Shown here piece after piece: positions 50,712-60,693 of a stretch of 64,000 nucleotides of DNA; position 1 is the stretch's first letter; the number at the start of each line of letters is the position of its first letter. The DNA lies in assembly GCF_020447205.1 (NCBI RefSeq), contig NZ_JAJAEL010000012.1, forward strand, positions 62,001 to 126,000. The letters run 5' to 3'. This stretch comes from Thalassolituus alkanivorans. Its GTDB lineage: Bacteria; Pseudomonadota; Gammaproteobacteria; Pseudomonadales; Oceanobacteraceae. The translations under genes and the position numbers were made by a program. Below the pieces are notes generated by a model. That model was not told where the DNA came from, did not search any database, and was given only the letters and a program-made list of their open reading frames with translations.

Positions 50712-53700
50712 GCCAGGACTACATCGCCCTGGAATGGGTAAAAGGGGAAATCGAAGAGACTCTGCAACAGGCCCAGCAGGCGCTGGAAGCTTATGTGGAG
50801 AATCCCCAGGACAAAAGCCGGCTGAAATTCTGCCTGAGTTACCTGCATCAGATTCACGGTACTCTGCAGATGGTCGAATTCTATGGTGCCGCTCTGCTGG
50901 CTGAAGAGATGGAGGCTATCGCGTCAGCGCTGGCCGACTCTGCGCTGGGCAATGAGCGCGACGGTCTCGAAGTGCTGATGCAGGCCATTATTCAGCTGCC
51001 GCATTACCTTGAGCACGTCAAAGTCGGTCGCCGCGATCTGCCGGTGGTACTGCTGCCAATTCTTAACGAACTGCGTTCAGCGCGGGGCGAAAGTTTCCTG
51101 TCTGAAACGGCCCTGTTCGCCCCGAACATTCAGCAGAATGCTGCATTGACCGACGCTCAGGCGGCGACTTATGCCAGTGATGATTTCCGTAACTGGGCAC
51201 GCAAAATCCGTCAGATGCTGCAGACTGCCACCCTGCAGTTGCTGCAGAACAAACAGCCGGATGTCGCCAAACAATACCTGAACAAAGCTTTCGCCCGACT
51301 GCACAAAGCGCTGGGTAAAACGCCACAGGGTCTGGTGTGGTTGCCGGCGCTGGCATTCAGCGAATGGCTGCTCAAGCAGCAACATTTGCCAAACAGTGCC
51401 AAACAACTGCTGCGTCAGCTGGATCATTTGCTGAAAACCGCCATTGAAGAAGGCGCGGCGGCTATTAATCAGCCGCCATCGGATGAGCTGCTGAAGAACC
51501 TGCTGTTTTATGTCGCCCGTACAGATGTCAGCGGTGAAGCTATCCGTCAGGCACAGGAACAGTTTGGTCTGCGTCAGGCGCTGCCGACAGAAGCAGAAAT
51601 CCAGCAGGAACGTGATGCGTTATCCGGCCCCGACCGCGATACCGTCGGTCATGTGCTGGGCGCGCTGGTGGAAGAAATTGCGGCTATTAAAGATCGTCTT
51701 GATCTGCTGGTACGCAGTGACGATGACCGTAAAGATTCTCTGGCAGCGATTGCGCCAAACCTGAAACAGGTTGCCGATACCATGGGTATGCTCGGTCTGG
51801 GCATGCCGCGTAAGGTGATGCAGGAACAGCAGAGTCTGGTTGCCCGTCTGCTGGACAGTGGTGATATTGATGACAGTCATCTGCTCGATATGGCCGGAGC
51901 CTTGCTGTATATCGAAGCCACCCTCAGTGGTATGCAGCGTGAGGGCGACCTGAATGCCCATGCCGGTGAAAGCACCCTGTCTGATGCTCAGAAGGCTGTA
52001 CTGCGCGAAGCGCGTAATGTGCTGGAGCAGGTAAAAGACGCCATCGTTGAATACATTGCCAAGCAATGGTCGGTTGACGAGCTGCAGGATGTTCCGGGCC
52101 TGCTGCACACCATTGAAGGTTCGCTGAACATGATCCCGCTGCCACGGGTGGCGGGTATCCTGTCGCGTGCTGCCGCTTTTGTGCAAACGCAGCTGATTGA
52201 TGAACGTCTGAAGCCACAATGGTCGGTGCTGGATATTCTGGCCGACGTCCTGAGTGGTGTTGAATACTTTATTGAGCGTTACTCTGAGAACCCGCGCAGT
52301 GCCGGTGCTGAGTTGCTGGATAAAGCCGAAGTCTCACTGCAGGATTTACCGGCGACAGAATCATTGAGCGACTCGCTCGATGATATTTCCTTTGAAGGGG
52401 ATGAAAACCTGCCGGAAGTAGATGTCACTTCGTTTGGCGAAGCGCTTGCTATTGATGACGACGAAGATGCAGAGATTGTTCATGCAGAACCCGAGCTGCA
52501 TCAGGCTGTACAGCTGGAAGAAGCCGATCTTGATCTGAGCGCCGAGGATGTTGGCCCTGATGTCGTAACCGATATTGAATTACCAGAGCCTGAGACTGAC
52601 CGCGACGATAATGTGGTCAGCCTGGATAGTGTGGCTGGTGAGGATATCAGTTTCGATTTTGACGAACTGCAGGCAGAAGATGATACGGCTGACTTGCATG
52701 AGCTGGTCGATCACCTGCGTGAAGAGCAGGCTGCAGAAGAACAGAGTGCTGCAGAATACGATATTACAGCTGCAGAGTCCGACAGTGCAGAGGTTGTTTC
52801 TGAGGCAGAAGTTGTTACTGCAAGCGCTACTGCAGCGGCGGATGACGATGACGACGACCTGATCGACGATGAGATTATCGAAATCTTCCTCGAAGAAGCT
52901 GAGGAAGTGACCGAAACCCTGAATGAATTCTGGCCACAACTGGTATCAGATCCCGCCGATAAGGAAGCGCTGACCACTGTGCGTCGTGCATTCCATACTC
53001 TGAAAGGCAGTGGCCGTATGGTCAGAGCCGAATTTATCGGTGAGCTGGCCTGGTCCATTGAGAACATGTTTAACCGTGTACTCGACAACACCATTGAGAT
53101 TGATGCCAACCTGATTGCACTGGTTGACCATGTAATCACCCAGCTGCCATTGCTGATTGATGATTTCCGCCAGAAGCGTCCTGCATCCATCCCGACACAA
53201 CCCCTGATGGATTACGCCACCGCTCTGGCCGCTGGTGAGAGTGTTGCTGCCTTTTCGCAGACACTGCAGCCGCAAGGCGGAGAAGAGCCGCTGGCCGTTG
53301 CCGATACTCAGACCGTCGCCGAGACGGAAGACAGCAGTGATGAAGATGAAGACGACGCTCTGCTGGAAGTGTTTGAAGGCGAAGCACGCTCGCATCTGGT
53401 GACGCTGGATGAGTTTGTTCAGGAGTCACGTACAGAAGACTTTATCAACGCTCTCAGCGATCAGCTGCAGCGTGCGCTGCATACGTTAAAAGGCAGTGCG
53501 CATATGGCCGGTATTACCGCCATCGCCAATGTGGCTTCGCCACTGGAGCGCCTTGTTAAAGAACTGCGTGCCTATCAGATTAACAACAGTGCAGAAGTCG
53601 TCGGGCTGATTGCCACAGGTTCGGCGCTGATCGCTTCAGCACTGGAAACCCGCGAGCTGCTGCTGGCCGAACATATTGAGGGTGCCGACGCTTATGTTGA

Positions 53701-56700
53701 GCGTCTGCAGCAACTGGAAAAACAGCTGCTGGAACCACTGCGTGTTGAGCATTCTTCCCGTCGTGGACCGAATCCTCAGGCGATTGCCCAGTTCCTGGCG
53801 CAGGGCATGGATTCACTGCTGGATGCCGACCGCCTGCTGAACCGCTGGCATAAAGATCATGATGACAGCGTACTGACTGCGCTGGGGCAGGATCTGCAGG
53901 AAGTTGCTGGCGGTGCTGCCGAAGCGGAAGTTCCGCATATTCAGGCGCTTGCTGATGCATTGAATAATCTCTACCTGCGCATTCAGAATGAGCAGGCTGA
54001 GCCAACCGAAGATTTACTGGCACTGGCAGCTGAAGCTCATGAAGCCGTGCTGGCTATGATGGATTGCCTGGCGGCTGGTCAGGAAACCCAGAGTCCGGAT
54101 GAATTGCTGATGCGCATCCGCAGCTGGCAATTCCCGCTGCCGGAAGTCTCCGATGATGATTTGCCGGTACTGCAGCTGGATGACATCGTTGCCGATGAAA
54201 CAGCTACCGATGACACCGAGGCTGATGACACCGACAGTACAGACCTGACGATTGATATCGACGAAGACGACATTACTCTGGCCGATATTGCTGGTGATGT
54301 TTTGGATGCCGGCGATGATACGGATGCCGGGGTTGAAGACGTTGCCGGTTCTGCCTTCGACCTGAGTGATGAAATCGACGAAGAGCTGCTGTCAGCTCTG
54401 CCAGAAGAGCAGGGCCTGCAGGATGAAGATTTGCCACGTGCGGAATCTGAATTGCAGCCTGCTGTCCCTCCTGTTGTTCAGCCAATAGCACAGACCGAAA
54501 CGCGCAACGAAATGGAAATGCTGCCGCTGCCGGCGGTAGAGGATGGTGACGAAGACGAAATTCTGGAGATTTTCCTCGAAGAAGCGCAGGAAATCACCGA
54601 ATCCGTCGAAACCGCTATCCAGCGCTGGCGCCAGCATCCGGATAACTTACTGCATGTTGCCCAGCTGCAGCGTGAACTGCACACCCTGAAGGGTGGCGCA
54701 CGTATGGCTGAGTTGTCGGAAGTTGCTGACCTCTGCCATGAGCTGGAAACGCTGTACGAAAATATTAATGACGGCCGTCTGGCGGTTCAGGTGCAGATTT
54801 TCGATCTGTTGGACCGTGCCCATGATGAGCTGGGAAGCCAGCTGGATGCCGTGCGCGAAGGCGTACGCCCGCAGGCTGCGGATGAAATGATTGTGGCTAT
54901 CCGCCAGTATCTGAAAGGTGAAGCCTATGGCGAGTTGCCGGAAGAGCTGGATGAGCTGACAGCTGAAGAAAATGACGCTGATGAATTAAGCGTACAGCCT
55001 CCTGTGCCGGTGGTGCAGTCGGAAACGCTGGATGAGTCAGACCGTGAAATTCTGGAGATCTTCCTCGAAGAAGCTCACGAGCTGCAGGAGTCTCTGGATC
55101 GTGCGCTGCACAGCTGGGAACAGGAACCGGCCAACACCGAAGGTGCCGAAGAAGCCCAGCGGGTGCTGCACACTCTGAAAGGCGGTGCGCGTCTGGCCGG
55201 TCTGACTGAGATCGGCGATCTGGCGCACAACTTTGAAGCCAATATCCTGAAGGCTCAGCAGGGGCAGATTGATCGCTCGCCAGCGTTCTTCCAGGCAGCT
55301 TATCAGCGTCAGGATGAGCTGATTAATAAGATTGATGCAGTCGAAGCCATGCTGGCCTCTGACGGTCTGGTGGTGCTGGGTGAAAAATCCCTGGTTATTG
55401 AACCGCTGACGATTGATGCCGAGCCTGACAGCAGTGCTGACGCTGAGATGCAGCCGCAGGAAAGTGCAGCTGAAGAGACTCTTACTGAAGTAGCCCCGGT
55501 TGAAAACACGGCTCCGGCAGCCGTCGATCCGGCTTCGAATGTTGTGCCATTGCGCCGTACAGCGCCGGAAGCACCAAAACAGGATAAAGCCGCCGCTCAG
55601 CAGGCTGCGCGTAAGGCGCCGCAGGAGCTGGTGAAAGTATCTGCCGATCTGCTCGATAACCTGGTTAACCTTGCCGGTGAAACCTCCATCGGCCGTGGTC
55701 GTCTGGAACAGCAGGTTACTGACTTCTCCCATACCCTCGAAGAGATGGATATGACGCTGGATCGTCTGCGCGATCAGCTGCGCCGTCTGGATATGGAAAC
55801 CGAAGCTCAGGTGATTTTCCGGCAGGAACGCCAGGGACCGGATTATGAAGATTTCGACCCGCTGGAAATGGACCGCTATTCGGCCATGCAGCAGCTGTCG
55901 CGTGCGCTGGTGGAATCGGCTTCGGATTTGCTCGACCTGAAAGAGACGCTGAGTCACAAGACCCGCGATGCAGAAACCCTGTTGCTGCAGCAGAGCCGGG
56001 TTAACACGGAACTGCAGGAAGGTCTGATGAAGACCCGCATGGTACCGTTCCAGCGTCTGGTTCCGCGTCTGCGCCGTATTGTGCGTCAGGTCAGTCTGGA
56101 GCTGGACAAACAGGTCGAACTGCGTGTTCACAATGCTGACGGTGAGATGGACCGTACCATCCTCGAACGTATGATTTCGCCGCTCGAGCACATGGTGCGT
56201 AACGCGGTTGACCATGGTATCGAGAACCCGGCGCAGCGTGCTGCTGCCGGTAAACCGGATGTCGGTAATATCGAACTGGACATCAGCCGCGATGGCGGCG
56301 ACGTGGTTCTGACCATGAGCGATGATGGCCGCGGTGTGAATCTCGAGGCGGTTAAACGCAAAGCGATCGAACGCGGACTGATGGATCCGGATGCTCACCT
56401 TTCTGATCAGGAAATTATGCAGTTTATTCTGCAAGCTGGTTTCTCTACCGCCGAAGCGGTGACCCAGATTTCCGGTCGTGGTGTGGGGATGGACGTTGTA
56501 TCCAGCGAAATCAAACAGATGGGCGGCAGCGTTGAGATTCAGTCGGAAGCCGGAGCCGGTACCCGCTTTATTATCCGTCTGCCGTTCACTGTGTCGGTTA
56601 ACCGTGCCCTGATGGTACGGGTTGGTGACGACCTGTACGCGGTACCGCTGAATAACATTCAGGGTATCGTACGGGCGCCGGTGGCGCAGTTGCAGTCACT

Positions 56701-57463
56701 GTACGAGCAGCCGCAGGCCGAACGCAAATATCACTATGCCGGTACCGACTATCGTATCGAATACCTGGGCGTGATGCTGGAAAACGAAGCACAACCGAAA
56801 TTCAGCGCTCAGCATATGCCGTTGCCGGTACTGCTGATTCGTGGCGCGATACCTTTTGCTCTGCAGGTGGATTCGCTGCTCGGCTCGCGTGAGATCGTGG
56901 TAAAAACCCTCGGTCCGCAGTTTGCCAGCGTGATGGGTGTATCCGGCGGTACCATTCTGGGTGATGGTAGCGTGGTTATCATTCTTGATCTGCCGGCGAT
57001 GATCCGTACTCAGGCGAGTCTGGAATATCAGCAGGCGAAACTGCTCGACAGCCAGGCGGCCGAACGTCGTCACGAACTGGAAAACCGCTTGCCGCGTATT
57101 CTGGTAGTGGATGACTCGGTGACGGTACGTAAGGTAACGACCCGCCTGCTGGAGCGTAATGGTATGGAAGTATTCACAGCCAAAGACGGTGTGGATGCGA
57201 TGGCGACGCTGCAGGATCACAAACCGGATCTGATGCTGCTCGATATCGAAATGCCACGTATGGATGGTTTCGAGGTTGCCTCGCTGGTGCGCCACGATTC
57301 CCGCCTGAAAGATATTCCGATCATTATGATCACCTCGCGTACCGGTGATAAACACCGTGAGCGGGCGATGTCGATTGGTGTGAACGAATATCTGGGTAAA
57401 CCTTTCCAGGAAGACTTGCTGCTCGGCACTATGAACCGTCTGCTGGGGCGCGAGGAACACTGA
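50708..57463 (+). CDS. chpA: ChpA, multi-Hpt hybrid CheA kinase of the Pil-Chp system
   Basis: 2251 residues (Pseudomonas ChpA is about 2470). Six Hpt-like modules can be read: two N-terminal degenerate ones with a His-containing core (LHQIHGTLQM ~46; LLHTIEGSLNM ~466) and four canonical (FHTLKGSGRM ~764; LHTLKGSAHM ~924; LHTLKGGARM ~1324; LHTLKGGARL ~1487). Acidic linkers (Asp/Glu-rich) separate them. Then come a dimerisation helix pair (SADLLDNLVNLAGE), the HATPase (LEHMVRNAVDHGIE ~1828; SGRGVGMDVV), a CheW-like domain, and a C-terminal receiver (~2130-2248, Asp in LLLDIEMPRMDG). It is the central kinase for PilG/PilH. The ATGs of chpA and chpB are tightly coupled to their neighbours. Confidence 0.95.
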   Translation: MSQDYIALEWVKGEIEETLQQAQQALEAYVENPQDKSRLKFCLSYLHQIHGTLQMVEFYGAALLAEEMEAIASALADSALGNERDGLEVLMQAIIQLPHYLEHVKVGRRDLPVVLLPILNELRSARGESFLSETALFAPNIQQNAALTDAQAATYASDDFRNWARKIRQMLQTATLQLLQNKQPDVAKQYLNKAFARLHKALGKTPQGLVWLPALAFSEWLLKQQHLPNSAKQLLRQLDHLLKTAIEEGAAAINQPPSDELLKNLLFYVARTDVSGEAIRQAQEQFGLRQALPTEAEIQQERDALSGPDRDTVGHVLGALVEEIAAIKDRLDLLVRSDDDRKDSLAAIAPNLKQVADTMGMLGLGMPRKVMQEQQSLVARLLDSGDIDDSHLLDMAGALLYIEATLSGMQREGDLNAHAGESTLSDAQKAVLREARNVLEQVKDAIVEYIAKQWSVDELQDVPGLLHTIEGSLNMIPLPRVAGILSRAAAFVQTQLIDERLKPQWSVLDILADVLSGVEYFIERYSENPRSAGAELLDKAEVSLQDLPATESLSDSLDDISFEGDENLPEVDVTSFGEALAIDDDEDAEIVHAEPELHQAVQLEEADLDLSAEDVGPDVVTDIELPEPETDRDDNVVSLDSVAGEDISFDFDELQAEDDTADLHELVDHLREEQAAEEQSAAEYDITAAESDSAEVVSEAEVVTASATAAADDDDDDLIDDEIIEIFLEEAEEVTETLNEFWPQLVSDPADKEALTTVRRAFHTLKGSGRMVRAEFIGELAWSIENMFNRVLDNTIEIDANLIALVDHVITQLPLLIDDFRQKRPASIPTQPLMDYATALAAGESVAAFSQTLQPQGGEEPLAVADTQTVAETEDSSDEDEDDALLEVFEGEARSHLVTLDEFVQESRTEDFINALSDQLQRALHTLKGSAHMAGITAIANVASPLERLVKELRAYQINNSAEVVGLIATGSALIASALETRELLLAEHIEGADAYVERLQQLEKQLLEPLRVEHSSRRGPNPQAIAQFLAQGMDSLLDADRLLNRWHKDHDDSVLTALGQDLQEVAGGAAEAEVPHIQALADALNNLYLRIQNEQAEPTEDLLALAAEAHEAVLAMMDCLAAGQETQSPDELLMRIRSWQFPLPEVSDDDLPVLQLDDIVADETATDDTEADDTDSTDLTIDIDEDDITLADIAGDVLDAGDDTDAGVEDVAGSAFDLSDEIDEELLSALPEEQGLQDEDLPRAESELQPAVPPVVQPIAQTETRNEMEMLPLPAVEDGDEDEILEIFLEEAQEITESVETAIQRWRQHPDNLLHVAQLQRELHTLKGGARMAELSEVADLCHELETLYENINDGRLAVQVQIFDLLDRAHDELGSQLDAVREGVRPQAADEMIVAIRQYLKGEAYGELPEELDELTAEENDADELSVQPPVPVVQSETLDESDREILEIFLEEAHELQESLDRALHSWEQEPANTEGAEEAQRVLHTLKGGARLAGLTEIGDLAHNFEANILKAQQGQIDRSPAFFQAAYQRQDELINKIDAVEAMLASDGLVVLGEKSLVIEPLTIDAEPDSSADAEMQPQESAAEETLTEVAPVENTAPAAVDPASNVVPLRRTAPEAPKQDKAAAQQAARKAPQELVKVSADLLDNLVNLAGETSIGRGRLEQQVTDFSHTLEEMDMTLDRLRDQLRRLDMETEAQVIFRQERQGPDYEDFDPLEMDRYSAMQQLSRALVESASDLLDLKETLSHKTRDAETLLLQQSRVNTELQEGLMKTRMVPFQRLVPRLRRIVRQVSLELDKQVELRVHNADGEMDRTILERMISPLEHMVRNAVDHGIENPAQRAAAGKPDVGNIELDISRDGGDVVLTMSDDGRGVNLEAVKRKAIERGLMDPDAHLSDQEIMQFILQAGFSTAEAVTQISGRGVGMDVVSSEIKQMGGSVEIQSEAGAGTRFIIRLPFTVSVNRALMVRVGDDLYAVPLNNIQGIVRAPVAQLQSLYEQPQAERKYHYAGTDYRIEYLGVMLENEAQPKFSAQHMPLPVLLIRGAIPFALQVDSLLGSREIVVKTLGPQFASVMGVSGGTILGDGSVVIILDLPAMIRTQASLEYQQAKLLDSQAAERRHELENRLPRILVVDDSVTVRKVTTRLLERNGMEVFTAKDGVDAMATLQDHKPDLMLLDIEMPRMDGFEVASLVRHDSRLKDIPIIMITSRTGDKHRERAMSIGVNEYLGKPFQEDLLLGTMNRLLGREEH

Positions 57464-57464
57464 C

Positions 57465-58505
57465 ATGGCCTTGCCCAGGGTAGGCATCCTGGCCGACGAC
57501 CGGCTGCAGCAACACCTGCTCAAATCCGCTTTGATTCATTTCGGGTTTGATGTGGTGATTAACACCGATCCGCAGCGTTTTGTGCTGCTGGATCACAGTG
57601 AGCTGCAACTGGACGCCTGGTTGGTGGATCTCCGTCAGGAAGACGACGAAGAAAATATGCAGTGGCTCGAACAGCTGCTGGATGGCGATGTGCCGGTCTT
57701 GCTGGGCCTGGAAAAAGCGCCGCAAAAAACCTGCACCACGTATCCGAAATGGGAAAAACGCCTGTACGGCAAGATGCGTGAAATCATCAAAGTGACGCCG
57801 GTGGTGGCCGAAGATGTTTCCGTGCTGGATCGTCTGAATACACCAACAACGTCCCCCCGTATTCCGCTCCCCGGTGTGTTTGCCAATCAGGATTTTACCG
57901 GTAAAGCCGCGGCTCAGGTCTGGGTGCTGGGAGCGTCATTAGGCGGGCCGGGAGCGGTCAAAGATTTTCTTGACGCCTTACCCGGTGGTTTACCAGTGGC
58001 GTTTATTTACGCTCAGCATATCGATCCGCGCTTTGAAGAATCGCTGTGCAAGACCATTGGTCGTCATGCGCAGTATCAATTGAAAAACTTTGTTGCCGGT
58101 GAAGTGCTGAACTGCGGTGAAGTGCTGGTAGCGCCCATCAGCGATGAATTCCGTTTCGACAGTAACGGGCTGCCACACAGTCTGGAACGTGCCTGGCCAG
58201 GCCCTTATGGACCATCCATTGATCAGGTGATTCTGAATGTGAATGACTACTTCGGCCAGCGGGCCGGGTATATTTTGTTCAGCGGCATGGGCAATGATGG
58301 CTCTGAAGCGGTAATGAGCCTGAATGACAGTAAAGTGCCGGTATGGGCGCAGGCACCGCAGAGCTGCGCTAATGCCTCTATGCCGGAAAGTGCGATTGAA
58401 ACCAATCGCGTTAACTATATCGGCGACCCTTATCAGCTGGCACTGCAGCTGGTGAATTGCGTTAAACACAGCTGGATAAATATTCATGAGCCAATCCATC
58501 ACTAA
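57465..58505 (+). CDS. chpB: ChpB, CheB-type receptor methylesterase
   Basis: 346 residues. The N-terminal ~125 residues are receiver-like but lack the usual phospho-acceptor signature. The C-terminal methylesterase has the catalytic Ser in GASLGGPG, His in AQHIDPRFEESL and Asp in FSGMGNDGSEAV. It removes methyl groups from PilJ. It starts 1 bp after chpA and overlaps chpC by 20 bp. Confidence 0.93.
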   Translation: MALPRVGILADDRLQQHLLKSALIHFGFDVVINTDPQRFVLLDHSELQLDAWLVDLRQEDDEENMQWLEQLLDGDVPVLLGLEKAPQKTCTTYPKWEKRLYGKMREIIKVTPVVAEDVSVLDRLNTPTTSPRIPLPGVFANQDFTGKAAAQVWVLGASLGGPGAVKDFLDALPGGLPVAFIYAQHIDPRFEESLCKTIGRHAQYQLKNFVAGEVLNCGEVLVAPISDEFRFDSNGLPHSLERAWPGPYGPSIDQVILNVNDYFGQRAGYILFSGMGNDGSEAVMSLNDSKVPVWAQAPQSCANASMPESAIETNRVNYIGDPYQLALQLVNCVKHSWINIHEPIHH

Positions 58506-58959
58506 AACCAATACACCGGATCAGGTCGATTGCCTGTTGATTCCGCTGAAGGATAAAAACCTGCTGCTGCCTAACGTTTCGGTGGCGGAAATTATTCCTT
58601 TTTCCCATCTGTTAACTACAGCTTCCAGTGTTGACTGGATTCTTGGCCGTATCGACTGGCGTGGTACTCCGGTGCCGGTGTTATGTTATGAAATGCTTAA
58701 CCGCCAGGCTGCTCCGGCTCCCAACCCCAATGCCCGCTTTGCCATCGTGAATGGTGTGGGTGCCCACCCGCAGATGCCTTTTTATGCGGTGCTGGTTCAG
58801 GGGATTCCAAGTCTGGTGCATATCCGCGAAAGCGAAATTCAGGAAGTAGAAGCCATGCATATGGGGGACTATGACCAGAGTGCAGTCAGCATTGGCCAGG
58901 ATGCTGCCATGATTCCTAATCTGGAGCTGGTTGAACAGGCACTGTTACGGCATATCTGA
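58486..58959 (+). CDS. chpC: ChpC, CheW-like adaptor
   Basis: 157 residues, a single CheW domain (LPNVSVAEIIPF; DWILGRIDWRGTPVPVL). In Pseudomonas it links extra receptors to ChpA. Its ATG lies 20 bp inside chpB. It is last gene of the operon here; chpD and chpE do not follow. Confidence 0.9.
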   Translation: MSQSITKTNTPDQVDCLLIPLKDKNLLLPNVSVAEIIPFSHLLTTASSVDWILGRIDWRGTPVPVLCYEMLNRQAAPAPNPNARFAIVNGVGAHPQMPFYAVLVQGIPSLVHIRESEIQEVEAMHMGDYDQSAVSIGQDAAMIPNLELVEQALLRHI

Positions 58960-58984
58960 CACAGACAGTCATCATGCCTTTATT

Positions 58985-59005
58985 TTCGTAGCAGTTGCTT
59001 ACGAA
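58985..59005 (+). other. hairpin at the pil-chp / LPS boundary
   Basis: TTCGTA-GCA/TGC-TACGAA forms a 9-bp stem with one bulged T and no T-run, between chpC and the heptosyltransferase gene. It may mark the end of the chp transcript. Confidence 0.3.
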
Positions 59006-59016
59006 TGCGCGGATCT

Positions 59017-60042
59017 ATGAAACGAATTCTTATTATTAAGATGTCTGCTTTGGGGGATATCTTACATACGCTGCCGGCTGTAACTGACGCCTTAAAAGCT
59101 AATCCGGATATCTGTTTTGACTGGCTGTGTGAACAGCCCTTTATGGATGTTGCCCGTTTGCATCCGGCTGTCAGGCAGGTTATCGGACATCCGCGCTTAC
59201 GCTGGAAAAAAAATCGCTGGTCGATGCAAACGCTGCGCGAGCAGTTGTCGTTTTATAAAGCGCTGCGGCACGAAAAATACGATCTGGTGATTGATGCCCA
59301 GGGCCGGATTAAATCGGCACGGGTCGGCTGGCTCAGCGGCAGTCCGGTGGTCGGACTCGACAAAGATTCAGCTACGGACTCTGAAACACGCTTATTTTAC
59401 CGCCAAGGGTACAACGTACCACGCGATATGAATGCTGTGGAGCGGGTGCGTAAATTGTTCGCACAGGCGTTGGGTTACCAGTACCAGGGGGAACCTGATT
59501 TCGGTATTCAGGGTCACAGGCTGGATAATGCTTTTCCTGAATATACCGGTGCCTGGATTTGTTTTCATGGAACGACCTGGGCGTCCAAGCACTGGCCTGA
59601 AGCTAACTGGATTGACCTTCTGGCTCAGGCAAAACAGGAACAGCAAATGGTGTTGCTTCCCTGGGGGAGTGAACAGGAAAGACAAAGGGCGGAACGACTG
59701 ACCACGGAGGCGCAGTGGGGTGTGGTGCTGCCGAAACTGTCGCTGTGGCAGTTATCCGGAATTATCAGTCGCTGCGCTGCTGCTGTTGGTGTTGATACCG
59801 GCCTGATGCATATTGCGGCTGCCTGTGGTGTGCCTACCGTTTCAGTATTCGGCAGCACCAGTGTTGCCTTAACGGCTGCCCATGGTGAGCGGGTGATTAA
59901 TCTGGCGTCTTCGTATTCATGCTCTCCCTGTCTGAAAAAAGTATGTCCCCTGAATGAAGAATCACCGCCCTGTTATGCGGAATTAAATGCGACCAGAGTC
60001 AGGGATACAGTAAGAGAACTGTCAGGTAAACATTGTGAATAA
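59017..60042 (+). CDS. waaC: lipopolysaccharide heptosyltransferase I
   Basis: 341 residues from ATG 59017 (MKRILIIKMSALGDILHTLPA, the typical start); an in-frame ATG at 59005 adds four codons. GT9 family: adds the first heptose to Kdo of the LPS inner core. Other family segments: FHGTTWASKHWPEANW and GVDTGLMHIAAACGVPTVSVFGST. Its stop overlaps the next gene's GTG by 8 bp. Confidence 0.9.
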   Translation: MKRILIIKMSALGDILHTLPAVTDALKANPDICFDWLCEQPFMDVARLHPAVRQVIGHPRLRWKKNRWSMQTLREQLSFYKALRHEKYDLVIDAQGRIKSARVGWLSGSPVVGLDKDSATDSETRLFYRQGYNVPRDMNAVERVRKLFAQALGYQYQGEPDFGIQGHRLDNAFPEYTGAWICFHGTTWASKHWPEANWIDLLAQAKQEQQMVLLPWGSEQERQRAERLTTEAQWGVVLPKLSLWQLSGIISRCAAAVGVDTGLMHIAAACGVPTVSVFGSTSVALTAAHGERVINLASSYSCSPCLKKVCPLNEESPPCYAELNATRVRDTVRELSGKHCE

Positions 60043-60691
60043 ACTGCTTGTGTGTGGTTTCTATACCGAGAGCTATCGCGACGACATTGAGCGTCTGGAA
60101 ATATCTCTGAAACGTTTTTCGATGGACTATCAGTTCACTCCGGTTGAGCCACAAAGCTGCTGGGAAGCAACCACAGGTCTAAAGCCCAGGGTGCTGCGCC
60201 AGTGTTTACTGGATAACCCTGAGCGCGATGTTCTGTACATCGATGCCGATGCATTTGTGCGGCGCGAAATTACCGGCTTCGATGACTTTGACGGTGATAT
60301 TGGTATTCACTTTAATGAGCAGGGTGGTAAGCGCGCGTCACACAGTATCCGCACCGGGACGATTTTCCTGCGTAATACGCCAGCTACGCTGGAGTTTCTT
60401 GATCAGTGGATTGCCAAACAGGCACTGAATGAACACTACTGTGATCAGGACAGTTTTCAGCTGGCCTACGACGAACCCCATACCGCGACCTTCTTTAACC
60501 TGCCGGTTGAGTACGTAAAAATTTTCGACAAGGATAATGTGAAATCCTATATCGAACATTTCCAGGCCAGTCGCCGCAATGAAGACAATAAAGCGGTCAG
60601 CCGTAAACGGCAGAAAAAAGTCCGTAATCTGATTCTGCTGCTGGTGAATTTTGCGCTTTATGCTCTGTTTTATTATCTTGGGGGACTGTAG
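60035..60691 (+). CDS. putative nucleotide-sugar-dependent glycosyltransferase with C-terminal membrane helix
   Basis: 218 residues from GTG 60035. GT-A-like: a DxD-type motif in VLYIDADAFV (~68), GDIGIHFNEQGGKRASHSIRTGTIFL and YCDQDSFQLAY resemble nucleotide-diphospho-sugar transferases. The C-terminus carries a membrane helix (LILLLVNFALYALFYYL) after a basic stretch. Donor and acceptor are unknown; core LPS decoration is likely from context. The following ATG is 2 bp after the stop. Confidence 0.65.
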   Translation: MNKLLVCGFYTESYRDDIERLEISLKRFSMDYQFTPVEPQSCWEATTGLKPRVLRQCLLDNPERDVLYIDADAFVRREITGFDDFDGDIGIHFNEQGGKRASHSIRTGTIFLRNTPATLEFLDQWIAKQALNEHYCDQDSFQLAYDEPHTATFFNLPVEYVKIFDKDNVKSYIEHFQASRRNEDNKAVSRKRQKKVRNLILLLVNFALYALFYYLGGL

Positions 60692-60693
60692 AA

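Noticed and set aside
55037-56434. 465-codon open frame antisense to chpA
   Set aside because: It lies entirely within the well-conserved kinase/HATPase part of chpA. Long antisense frames are expected from its codon usage.
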